DNA of 64,000 bases from Trichosporon coremiiforme. Taxonomy: Eukaryota; Basidiomycota; Tremellomycetes; Trichosporonales; Trichosporonaceae. A program made the translations under genes and the position numbers. Shown here piece after piece: positions 12,308 to 22,206 of this stretch (its first letter is position 1; every line of letters begins with the position of its first letter). Under the pieces are notes generated by a model. The model was not told where the DNA came from, made no database searches, and worked only from the letters and a program-made list of their open reading frames with translations. Where the stretch lies: positions 459,956 through 523,955 of the forward strand of contig BCJJ01000002.1 of NCBI GenBank assembly GCA_039545355.1, written 5' to 3'.

Positions 12308-13154
12308 ATGGAGAATATCGTCAGCTCCCCCAGCGCTGTCCCCATACCCGTCGCTCAGCCCTCTGCTGTCCGTGACAGCGAACGCTGGAAGCACGGTGAC
12401 TTCGCCCTCATCTCTTCCGACCACGTTCGCTTCCGGATACCGGCGTTCTACATGTTTGCCGCCAGGTGAGCTGGTGTATACGTCTCGAGCTAACCGTGCC
12501 AGCACAATATTCCGGGATATGTACGAGCTGGGTCATGGCGAGAACATCATCATCCAGCTCGATGATGAGGGGTTCGAGACTGGAGCGATCATCGACCTGT
12601 TCCTGAAGTTGGTGATCGACAACAGGGCCTGGGAGGCGTCGCCACAAGGCCTGCAGGATATGCTACCGTGGCTCCACCTCCTCGATTTTCTGGACAAGTG
12701 GGACTGCAACGCAACCTACGAGACCCTGATCCTGCACGCAATGCGTCGAGTGTGTCACGGTCAGATGTTCGACATCTGGGCTTTCCTCCTTGGGGCGCAC
12801 GCCGATGATGTCGACCTGTGTGCTCTGGCACTCAAAACTGAGGCTGCTGGATCAGTGTGGAAACACACACCAGAGCAGGTCAAGTCCCAGGTCGCAGGCC
12901 GTAGATGCACGGACCCGACAGCAATGGGCCAGGAGCTCTGGCGCCTGATCCCTCTAGACTACGGGTGGGCGCTCGCGCAGGCATGGGGACACCACACGGT
13001 GACGGCGACAGAACGCTTCTCCTGCCCGTGTTCCGCGCACAACAACATGACACGCTGGGTGGACCTGAGTGGCGAATTCCGCTGGCGGCTCGCCAGCATC
13101 AAGGCGCGCCAGGCGGAGTACCAGCCAGTCCCTGCCGGACAGGGGGCACTGTGA
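12308..13154 (+). CDS. BTB/POZ-like protein, paralogue 2
   Basis: Two exons (12308-12465, 12503-13154) encode 269 residues; the 37-nt intron is phase 2. Residues about 31-60 read HGDFALISSDHVRFRIPAFY followed by STIFRDM, the classic fungal BTB opening: a beta strand with DGV-like turn, then a helix ending in S-x-x-F-R-D. The rest is helical and shares LLGAHADDVDLCALAL and LDYGWALAQAWG with its leftward neighbour. BTB domains dimerise and often connect to Cullin-3 ligases or transcription, but small fungal BTB-only proteins mostly lack known roles. Length and architecture match a lineage-expanded family. No partner can be assigned. Confidence 0.75.
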
Positions 13155-13496
13155 TTCGCGAGGGGAGCGAGCCGCTGATACTAGCAGACGCGGCGCGCTC
13201 CCGTCCCACTCAGGCCCAAGGGCTTGAGTGCTCCCTCATCGGCAGTGGCACGCCAATGCAGGTTGGAATACACGAAACGCCTGTGTGCTCGCCCAGTGGT
13301 ACAGGTGGCACCGAGTCACACCTGCCCACACCACATTCACGAACAGTGATGAACATGTTGTACCAGCCTTCGCCCCCGGCTGTGTGTGTCGAGTGGACGT
13401 CGCATTGGCAACAGCAATGCAACACTCCCTCTTCGTTCCTCTTTCCTGCTATCTCTCATCCCCTCACATTCTTCATCCAAACCTCTATCAACAAAG
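13155..13496. other. intergenic region between second and third BTB-like genes
   Basis: These 342 bp contain the 3' end of the second gene and the promoter of the third. The last 60 bp are pyrimidine-rich, as expected for a leader. No other element was seen. Confidence 0.5.
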
Positions 13497-14760
13497 ATGA
13501 AGCCCAAACCTTCCAAGTCTTCCAAGTCTTCCAAGCCTACCAAGTCTTCAAAGTCGTCTAAGCCATCCCCGCCTGTCGGCCCCCGCATGATCACCATCGT
13601 CTCTAGCGACGACTGGACGTACGAGGTGCCCCCCATCAAGCTGATGGGTATTCCGTGAGTTCTGCAATGGCAGGGAAGCTGATGACCCCAGTCTACTCTA
13701 CGAGGCCGTCGAGGGTGGTGGCACCGAGCCTAGTGTACTCCGCCTGACCGAAGCCACTCTCGAGCGCAGCGAGGTCATTGCCCTTTTCGCCGAGCTCCTC
13801 GTCGACCGCCAGTGCAGGGAGTTTAAGGGTGACTCTCTCCCCGATGCCTGGGCTGGCGTTCAGAAGTACGTGCACCTCCTGCTCTTCCTTAAGAAGAAGG
13901 AGTTCTGCAAGGATCTCATTTCCATCGTCTGTTACCAGATGGGCATGGCTGTCGGCGCCAAGAAGTTTGGTGCTGTCTGGGGTCTCCTGCTCGGTGGCAT
14001 CGCCGAGGACGTCGAACTGATGCTCGCCTCGCTCAAGAATGGCGAAGTCAACGATGTCTGGTGCACCAAGGAGAACGCTCTCGCCACCGACGGCCTCACT
14101 GCCCCTGAGGGCCAGGCGCTGCTGAAGGCCGACGCCGCGTCCGGCGGTGAGAAGATCCTCCTCGGCGCCAACCGCCTCGACCCCGGCTCGTGGTCGAAGG
14201 AGATGCGCACCCTCGTCTCCAAGGACTACTTCCTTGCGCTCTGCGTCGCCTGGACCAAGATCGAGACCGAGGTTCATCTTCTCGAGGGGTACGTCGCCAT
14301 GAGCCCGACTGAGGTCGGGAGCGACTTTGGTGGGCGTTCGCCTCCTTCGCCCTCCCTCTTCGTGCGCACGTCTCCCTCCAACAAGCGTAGCCTCCTCAGC
14401 CGCGGCGGTGCCGCCTATTTCAGCCGCCGCCTCGCGGAGCACTCCATCGGTGCTGCCTCCAGTAAGGGCCCCGAGCAGGAGAACAGGTACGTCAACTCTG
14501 TCCACTGTGGCGTTACTGACGCTGACAGCGACGTTTCTGGCACTTCTGGAATCCACCACTCCTCCCCTGAGACCGACCCCTTGATTGCGGTTTGGACGCA
14601 GTACGCCGACGAGTTCAAGGGCGCGCTCGCCGAGCTTAACCGCTCCACTCCCGTCGCCGTCCTCAAGAACCCCGTCCCCCTCAACGGCGGAAAGGACCGC
14701 ATGCGCCGCGTCCTGGGCTACGGCGTCGTCAACAAGAGCAAGATGAACGAGCAGCTCTAG
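13497..14760 (+). CDS. BTB/POZ-like protein, paralogue 3, with Lys/Ser-rich N-terminus
   Basis: Exons 13497-13654, 13692-14486 and 14529-14760 encode 394 residues. The first intron is phase 2 and falls at the same place within the BTB fold as in the gene at 12308, which supports common descent despite weak identity. After a basic KPSKSSKSSKPTKSSK tail comes ITIVSSDDWTYEVPPIKL, a degenerate BTB start, then helical repeats. Residues about 210-340 hold a Ser/Pro-rich linker not present in the other two. The 42-nt second intron is a multiple of three without a stop, so retention would insert 14 residues. Function is unknown; the basic tail could bind nucleic acid or direct nuclear import. Confidence 0.7.
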
Positions 14761-14855
14761 GCATCTTCTGCTCCGTGCTACCACACTCCTCTATCAGTTC
14801 TGCTGGATGTTGTTAAGCTCTAGCTGGCCTAGATCGATACCCTCTCCGGCTCATA

Positions 14856-14944
<89 letters not shown>

Positions 14945-15487
14945 TGTTGTGGTTGTTGTGGTGGTGGTGGTGGTGGTTGTTTTGTTGTGGTTATTGTTGA
15001 TTGTGATCCTTCGTAATTGTCGGTAGTTACCCTTCGGCACTCTGCATTGCAGTGCTTTCTTTCAGTATTCATAGTTGTTGTTGTTCCCAGGTATTCTAGT
15101 ATGCCCAAGTGAGGAGCGGCCTGGTGCCTCAGAAACCCAGATATTCAATGGGCACCGCATTCTGCGACTTCCATTGATGGTCTGGGAGAAAATGTGAATC
15201 TAATGTTATTGTTCCGTGAGGGCATTTGATGCTACGCCGAACCTTCACGCCTATGCACATCATCACTCACCTCTCAGCGCTTTCGGGGATGCATTGGGAG
15301 GTTGGACATGTCGCCCAAACCATCGAGTCCGTCGGGCATCGTGCCACTCAGTTGCCACACGGCAACGGTCTTTGCCGACGGCCAGCGTCACTCCGGTGGA
15401 GGTAGTCCGCTGAGTCTTCGATCACGATCGGCGACGCGTCATCCTACGTCTTTCTTCCTCACAACCACGCACCAACCAACAACAACG
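14761..15487. other. intergenic region holding a trinucleotide microsatellite
   Basis: Between the third BTB-like gene and the RING gene. It contains the TTG microsatellite listed separately, then about 400 bp of ordinary sequence that must include the RING-gene promoter. The pyrimidine-rich 15440-15487 is probably its leader. Confidence 0.5.
14856..14986. repeat. (TTG)n microsatellite grading into (GTG)n
   Basis: About 29 near-perfect TTG units run from 14856 to 14942, followed by interrupted TTG and GTG units. It starts about 95 bp beyond the stop codon of the third BTB-like gene, so it may be transcribed in that gene's 3' UTR. Long reading frames of one repeated residue across it are artefacts of the repeat. 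Confidence 0.95.
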
Positions 15488-16364
15488 ATGCCAGGAGACG
15501 AAGAGTCGCCGTACGCTGCCCGCTCTGCCCCCGAGTCCTTTGACGACTTCATGGCGCAAGTGTCCGCGATCCAAGAAGCTCATGGCGGGATCATGGTAGA
15601 CGAGGATCTGTACGAGGATATCTTTGGCGAGGCGCCGTGAGTCACTCCGTTCCTTTGCGACCCCCTCCCCTTTCTTCTTCAGCTAGATCTCTGGTGGTCT
15701 CGAGCTGACGCCCAGGTCCGGCGCCCGCCCCGAATTCATCAAGAACCTCCCCCGTCCTACGACCGCCGAGATCAAGAAACAGGACGCGACCGACTGTCCC
15801 GTCTGCTTGCAGTCTCTCGGCGCTATAGAGACCGAAGAGGAGTACGCGCTGGCCGACGAGGCGTTCTTCGGCGACCTTGAGGCTCTGGGGCTGAGGAAGT
15901 TGCCGTGTGATGGTGGGCACGTTGTTTGCGCCCGGTGTTGCAAGAGCTGGCTCAGGCTCGTGAGTGTGCCTTCCCCCTCATCTTCCCTCACCGAGCCACT
16001 TGCTGGCTGCGTTTCCATCGCTGCGTATGCTACCTGCTCAAGCTGATTCCAGAACAACTCGTGCCCCTTGTGCCGTGCCACGATCGATCCCCAAGCACCC
16101 GTGAGCCACCCAATGATCGACCAGCAGCGGCATACGGAGCAGATGCTGTCCTTATTCCATGCTGTGTTCGGGCAGAGGGGCCCGGGCGGACCTGCGGGAT
16201 CTGGGGGACAGCAGCAGGACGCTCCAAGTGCTGGTGGGCTGCCGGGCGGCTTCCCCGGTCTCGGCAATGTGCTCGGCGGTATGGGCTTCGGCGGCGGCGG
16301 TCGGCCAAACGAGCGGAGGGAGCGGGAGGAGGACCGTAGTGCGTTCGCTGGCATGTACTCGTAA
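15488..16364 (+). CDS. RING finger (C3HC4) protein, probable E3 ubiquitin ligase
   Basis: Exons 15488-15636, 15716-15959 and 16053-16364 encode 234 residues. The RING spans about residues 77-140: CPVC, a long first loop of about 30 residues with acidic stretches, then C-DGG-H-VV-C-AR-C and finally CPLC. All eight zinc ligands of a C3HC4 RING are present, so E2 binding and ubiquitin transfer are plausible. The exon 2-3 junction falls just before the last CPLC pair. The C-terminal 90 residues are Gly, Pro and Gln rich and look disordered, ending in a charged ERREREEDR segment. No membrane segment or second domain is seen. Substrate unknown. Confidence 0.85.
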
Positions 16365-16453
16365 TCTCTAGATGTATTACGTTAGTTTAGACCCCTTCAC
16401 GACTCCTGTTGACTCTTGTGTTTATGTCATAGTTGCATCTGCTACTGAGCTAC

Positions 16454-19400
16454 CTACGTGCGCCCCTCAGCGATAGCCTTGAGGCTCTCCAGCACCTCGT
16501 CCTCACTCTGTCCCTGCGCCCACCACAGCTTGCTGATGTCGCCGTCGAGGACTCCCTTGCCGTTCGCCTGCTTCTCGTCTATCGGCAGATCGGTCTTGAA
16601 TCTCTTCTCAGGACGCGCCTTCTGCGTGTTTTGACCTTGTTTCCGCTTTGAAAGGTAGACGAGGTACTCCATGCTGTGGTTCGGCGGGGTGGGGACGCGG
16701 ACGGCGCCGGGTGGCAGGGGCGGGCCGCTGAACCAGAGCACCTGGTGCCGCGCGTCTTGCTCGAAGAGCCGCGCAGTGTCGTTCGGAAGGTACTCCTTCA
16801 CGGCGACTTGGTCGAGCACCTGCTGCCCGCCCATGATGGCTGCGAAGGTCCGGTTCGGGAACGCAGGCGCAACGGCGGGAGGACGCTGCCACTGCTGTTG
16901 GGGCCGGGCTTGCGGAACCTGCTGCGCTGATGGGGTGCGCGAAGGTCCCGCCTGGGGCGTCGACACACGCTGTTGCGGCATTGGCGACGCCGTGCCGCGC
17001 TGCTGAGTGTCACTTGGCCGACGCGGCGTCTGAGCCTGCGCGAGCAGGGACTGCGCCTCGATCTCCTCGTCGTCCATCGGCAACTGGTTTCGCCGGGGTG
17101 CACCGATACCACCGGGTCCCTTCACACCCTGGGTGAACGGTGATCGTACCTGCGGCAGCGTGATCTGATGCTGGTAAATCGAGACCGCGGTCGCGTCCAC
17201 CGTGCGCATCGACTCGGGAACAATGTTCGCCCACTTCTTCACGGGGATGAACAGCTGTGGGTGGTTGATGTACCGCGCGCCGCAGACGTAGACCTGCCGC
17301 CCGGGATAGAAGTAGGGTGCCTTTGGTCGTCCGCGAGTCGCCGCCTGCGTCGGCTGGATGCAGATGTGCTCCAGGATGTCCTCGACCGGGTGGTCGCAGA
17401 AGTAGCCAGTCTTGAAGACCTCGTTGTCGTAAAACATCTTGTCTGCCGGGTGAACGGTCTGCTCGGGGCGGAAGTACCAGCACACAGTGACATGGTGCGT
17501 GATGTACCCCTTTGTGGGCACGAACGTCTTAAAGATCTGACCGACAATCGGTCGCGACGGATCGTCGGGGTTGATGAGGTGGACGTAGTCACCTGCAAAG
17601 TCAGCTAAGGACCATGATACTGGAAGCTTACCCGTTCGATACGCCACACCTTTGTGACGAGCCTCCTCCGTAAAGATGCGGTCCTTCGAGCTGATGCGCG
17701 TAGACGTGACTCCAAAACCAGCCTTCCCAGGAGGGACGCCAGCACGCTCGGCTTCCTGAACCTCCTGCGCCGTCTTGGCTGTTCCAGGACCTGCCGGGAG
17801 TGAAGCGAAGCGGGTCATGTTAGGCGCAAGCGTTCCAGAGGGCGGAACGGCGAGAGGATAAGGAGCCGTCACAGCGTTGTACAGCCGCTGAAGCGTGAGA
17901 ACGTTGCTGAGCTGAGGCGGCAGAAAGCGGTACCAGCGGCGAGCGGTCTCGAACACGGACACCATGTCGGTGTCGAACTCGCGGAGCGTAGCATACTTTC
18001 CAGTCTGCGCGTTGGTGAGAACGGTGGGGAATAGGACAGAGGTCTGATGTTAGCTATGGGGCACATCCAACAAGCTCACTTGGGTAGTAAGGAACGGAAT
18101 CTCGGCGTGGGACGGAATGGCTGAGAGCGTCTCAGAGAGTACAGCGTTGCTGATGTCAGCTAAGGGCGACAGAATGAGAGCTCACTTAGGATCCTTGTAC
18201 GTGGCGATGGCGTTGGCCACGGTCGCTATACGCTTCTTCCAGTTGGCCTGACCACCGACTGATCGCTCATAGTCGGCAGCGCCTTCTCCCCACCATCCGC
18301 TTCCCAGCACACCTCCAGGCGCCGGGTCCCCAGGCAGCTCCTGAGCCGGCCCGCTCCATCGAGGAAGCTTAGTGTCGGTCGCTGCTACGACACTCTCGTC
18401 ACCAGCCGAGAGGTGCACGGCATTGGGCGGACGCGGCGGTGCGTACTTCTCAGCCTCGGCCTTGGCCTGGGACCGCGACACTCGCACGGGGGAAGCGGAC
18501 GCAGGAGCTGGCTGGCGCGTGCGTTCTCGCTTGGGCGGCAGGAGCGGCTCGGCAGACGCGGACGTGGAGGCGGCTGGCGACGCCGAGGCATCCGGCCGAG
18601 ACACATGTAATTTGATGACGGGCGGGGGCGCCCCTGTCGCTGGCGTTCCAGGAGTAGCAGCCTCAGTCTTCGGCTCGACCGACTTCTGCTTGCCAGCTTT
18701 CGGACGGCGCACCTTGCTGCTCTTGTGGTACGGATCGGACCAGGCGAAGATGCCCTTCTCGGCGATGGCCTTCCACGCCTCGTGGATCTGCTCGTCGTAC
18801 GTCTGCGCATCCGTCCAGAGCTGCGACTCCTCCTCGTTGTCTGGAATCAGCTTCACATACCCAAGGAAATAGCTCACAGTGCTTGGCGTTGAGGAAAACA
18901 AGGTGAAGCTGCTTGAACATCTCCTCCGGCGTTCCATACCCATTCTCGCCGAGCTTGGCCTAGTGACAATTAGCGATCAACGGATCCTGGATTAACCATG
19001 AACGCCACTACTCACTGCAATGTTGTCCAAGCACTCTGGTTCAGGAATGGCTTCGTAGTAGTCTGCCCATTCGTCGCGGTCGGGGAGTTCGCGGAAAATG
19101 TCACACATGCGGCGGCTATTCAGGAGTCAGCGTACATTGCAGGTTCATATTCGAGCATCCGTGACATCCGGACGATGTCGAGGGACGGGGCAATCGAGGA
19201 AAGATGGGACTGGCTGGCTTCCAGTCCCCCAATTCTCAAGTTCCCGGGTTCGGTCCGCCGGTCCCCTGTCCTCTTCTTATCATCGGTACCTATGATAAAG
19301 GAAGGCACTTTGGTACGTTTCGCACGCAAACCACACGTCCACAAGCATGGATCCACGCAGAAACAACACTCACCTCCCGTCCTTCGCCTTGTACACTGCA

Positions 19401-19537
19401 TCGAGCATGTCGCGGCAGGCGGTCCACTGCGGCTCCTCCATGCCCTTCCCATCGGCAGTCTTGCCCGGGTATGCGGCGGGAACGACGCTCGGAGGCGCGG
19501 AAGCGCGGTGTCGCGAGCCCCCAGACTTGCGTGCCAT
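16454..19537 (-). CDS. RSC-type chromatin-remodelling subunit (bromodomains plus BAH; Rsc1/Rsc2/polybromo-like)
   Basis: Reading leftward, seven exons (19537-19374, 19115-19016, 18959-18878, 18840-18186, 18149-18080, 18043-17632, 17592-16454) give 873 residues with all phases consistent. Residues about 36-145 form a bromodomain, including YYEAIPEPECLDNIA and FLNAKHYNEEESQLW, whose Asn binds acetyl-lysine in this family. A more diverged second bromodomain-like segment lies near 310-450. A BAH domain follows near 490-620, from DYVHLINPDDPSRPIVGQIF to the HPQLF region. That order matches yeast Rsc1/Rsc2, which target the RSC remodeller to acetylated promoters. The C-terminus is Gln/Pro-rich. Intron 1 (258 nt) is unusually long. 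Which paralogue it represents is not decided. Confidence 0.88.
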
Positions 19538-20003
19538 GGTCAGGCTCGTATGTGCTGTTTGTGCGGTGGATGCGAGAGTTGTCGGTAGATGGATTGATGG
19601 CATGCAACAGCCGCGCGCCGGCTGCAGTGTACGGTGAGCGACGCGCGCCGAAGTGAGCTGGGAAACAGGGGAGCGGAGGCAAATTTGTTTTTGTTTTAGT
19701 CACGACTGGCACCGAACGCTGCTACGGTGAGTGCCTGGAAACTCAACCCAGCCTGTCTGCTGTCTCCTGTCGTGCTTCTGTGCATGGTTAACGATCACCA
19801 AGAGAAAGCTTCTGTGCATATGAGATACGGTCCATGGTCTGTGCTAGAAATGCATAGTTTTCTTATGATCGTTACAGTGAAACGGGACAGACACATTGTC
19901 GCCGCGGTATCCAAACCTCTGGTGAGCCAAATTGAGGTTCCCAAATCTATATAAAACCAAGTGCCTAGGGACCTAGTGCAGTGTTTTACAGGCAAGTCCT
20001 GGC
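19538..20003. other. intergenic region between RSC subunit and NOP7
   Basis: Both flanking genes read leftward. It should hold the RSC-subunit promoter near 19550-19750 and the NOP7 3' end near 19950-20003. No specific element was recognised. Confidence 0.45.
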
Positions 20004-21950
20004 TTAGGCCTTGCCGGAAGCGCGAGCCTCCTTCTTCTTGCGCTTCTCGATCTCCTTCCGGCGCTTCTCGAGCTTGTCCTTCTCGGCCTGGCGCTCGGCG
20101 TTCGAGTACTGCATCTTCTCGAACAGACGTCGCTTCTTGTTCGACATCATGACCTTGCGCATGTCGGGCTCCTCCTCGTCGGCAGCCTTCTTCTTCGTCG
20201 ACGTGCCGAACTTCTTGGCCGCCTCCTTGAGCTGAGCCTGGAAGGTCGCGTGGGGAGTGCCGTTGGCCTCAGCCTCGAGCTCAGCCTGGTGGACCAATGA
20301 CTTGTCCTTCGGGTTCTTGGCGGCGGCAAGGAGAGCAGGCGGGTATGTCGGCTCCTCGGCCTCTTCGGACTCCTCCTCGTCGTCGTCAGACTCCTCCTCG
20401 GCAGCGACAGCCTCGTCCTCGTCGTCCTCAGCGTCCTCCTCAACAGCCTCCTTCTGCTTCTCGAGCCATGGCCGCTCGAGCTCGCCCTCGCCGTCCCAGG
20501 GAGAAAGGTGGGGAGGAAGGAGCTTGCCAGGGCCGTACTCCTCGGCGCCGAGGACCTTCTGACGATTGACGCAGTCAGCAACCCACTGGGGCTGGACCCA
20601 GGTCCACTTGCGGTCGCCCTGCATTTCACGTCTCCGCTCGTCGGTCATAGGACGGTCAATGAGAACGTGGGTGATGCTGTCAGCCTGAGGAGCCTCTCCA
20701 GGAGCGGGGGCAGCCAGCGAGGTGACGACCTTTCCACCCATGGCGCGGATGACGAACTCCCACGTCCGGGAAGAGGTCTCACGGGAGAGGTAGAAGGTGT
20801 AGGGGGAGAAGAGAAGCTGCTTCTTGGAAGAGCTGGGGTCAGAGGAGGCGAGAAGCGAGGTGTAGGTGGGGAGAGGTCCAGAGGCGACGTCCTCAACCTC
20901 AACGTTCTTCGAGGGACGCTCAACGAAGTCCTCTTCAGCCTCGATCGTGTCCTCTTCGTCGTCCATCTCAATGTCCTCGTCGTCGGCAGCGGCTCCGGAA
21001 GCGGAGATGCCCTTGATAGCACGCTTGACGGCCTTCTTCGAGACACCCTCAGCGCCGGCGGCACCGGTAGCCTTCTTCTCGACCAGGCGGAAGGCACCAA
21101 CGGTCTCTCCCTTCTCGTCCTGCTCAACGTCAAGAGGAGGGGGGTAGACAAGGTTCTCGTTGGTGTAAAGCTTGTAAAGAACAAAGGAGGTGAGGGTGCG
21201 GTAGAGCTCGAGGAAGGTCAGGAGGATACGGAAGTCGACATCGTGGGGAACGTGCTGCTGGAACTCGAAGCCCTCGAGCCAACGAACGTTGACGAGGTCG
21301 CCACCGTGGCCGGGAACCTCGCACTCGTAGTAGACACCCTTGATGCCGAGGAAGACCTTGCGGAGGGAGTGAGTGCGGATAGCCCATACTTTCCACTCGT
21401 TGATGAGACGGCTGCACTCAGCGATGACCTCGGTAGGAACAAGAGTCTTGCCGGGGATGGGGTTGGTGGGAAGAGTCGAGAACAAGTGAACGAGGTTCAG
21501 GGGGTCCTGGAGGTCCTGGAGAGCAAGGGTGAAGGTCGGGTAGCGCTCGCGGACGATGTGGTCGAGGCGGGTGACAGGCTTGTTCTCCTCAAGGTTCTTG
21601 GCAAGAGCCCACTCGCCACGGCCGACGGCGCGGGCAAGCTTCTTGGCGAAAGCCTTGTGCTCACGGAACTTGACAAGAAGGGGCTCGTGGAGAAGGTACT
21701 GGATGTCCTTGTGGTAGTAGAACGAAGCAGGCGCAGACGATCCCTTGTTGGCACGCTTCTTGTGGAGGGGGTCGCGAGGATAGATACCTGCACTTGTTAG
21801 CTAGTCCTATACGGATACTAGCTACTCACCCTTGAGGATACAGAGGCGACGGAAGTCGGAAAGGGAGATCTGGAGCTTCTTTAGGGCCTGGTTACGGGTG
21901 ATGTAGTTCTTGGCCGCTCCGGACTCTCCTCTCTTCTTGATTTTGGCCAT
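20004..21950 (-). CDS. NOP7: Pescadillo homologue, 60S ribosome assembly factor
   Basis: Exons 21950-21830 and 21787-20004 encode 634 residues (yeast Nop7 about 605). It opens [27 protein letters not shown], cited here only for its RNQAxKKLQ signature, and continues through the Pescadillo N-terminal domain with [17 protein letters not shown] across the intron. A BRCT domain lies at about 360-465 with the typical TW and WVADC motifs. Acidic stretches and a Lys/Arg-rich C-terminal coil follow. Nop7 joins Erb1 and Ytm1 in the PeBoW complex, needed in the nucleolus for processing of 27S pre-rRNA. It is transcribed divergently from RRN7 over 256 bp. Confidence 0.97.
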
Positions 21951-22102
21951 GGTTGCTGAGTGTTGTGTTCGTCGGGTCTGCGACGAGAGTGCGATAGCTC
22001 AAGCCGAAACAAAACCTCACCATCTCACACCCAGCCTCCACCGGCAGGCGACCGTCCAAATTTTTGATTCCGCATGCTGATCTTGCCACCCGCGTACATA
22101 CC

Positions 22103-22110
22103 TCACGTGG
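22103..22110. promoter_or_regulatory. CACGTG box in the NOP7/RRN7 divergent promoter
   Basis: TCACGTGG sits midway between the two start codons (153 bp from the NOP7 ATG and 97 bp from the RRN7 ATG). CACGTG is bound by bHLH factors in fungi. A similar box occurs in the RPF1/PIF1 divergent promoter of this window. Use here is inferred from position only. Confidence 0.4.
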
Positions 22111-22206
22111 CCGAGATTGAACGGGCCTCCACACCCAGATTACATGAAGACCTGACGTCTATTCAATTTGTTGTTATCGTCGGCCGGCCGTGTCTCACAC
22201 ACGACC

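Noticed and set aside
13693..14784. 363-residue minus-strand frame opposite the third BTB-like gene
   Set aside because: Antisense shadow; the plus-strand model has the paralogous intron and the BTB block.
14813..15108. Poly-Gln and poly-Asn frames on the minus strand
   Set aside because: They only translate the TTG microsatellite.
20508..21800. 430-residue open frame on the plus strand opposite NOP7
   Set aside because: It is the antisense shadow of NOP7, kept open by codon bias; its composition (Leu, Val, Gly, Glu) is typical of such mirrors and it has no splice or domain support.
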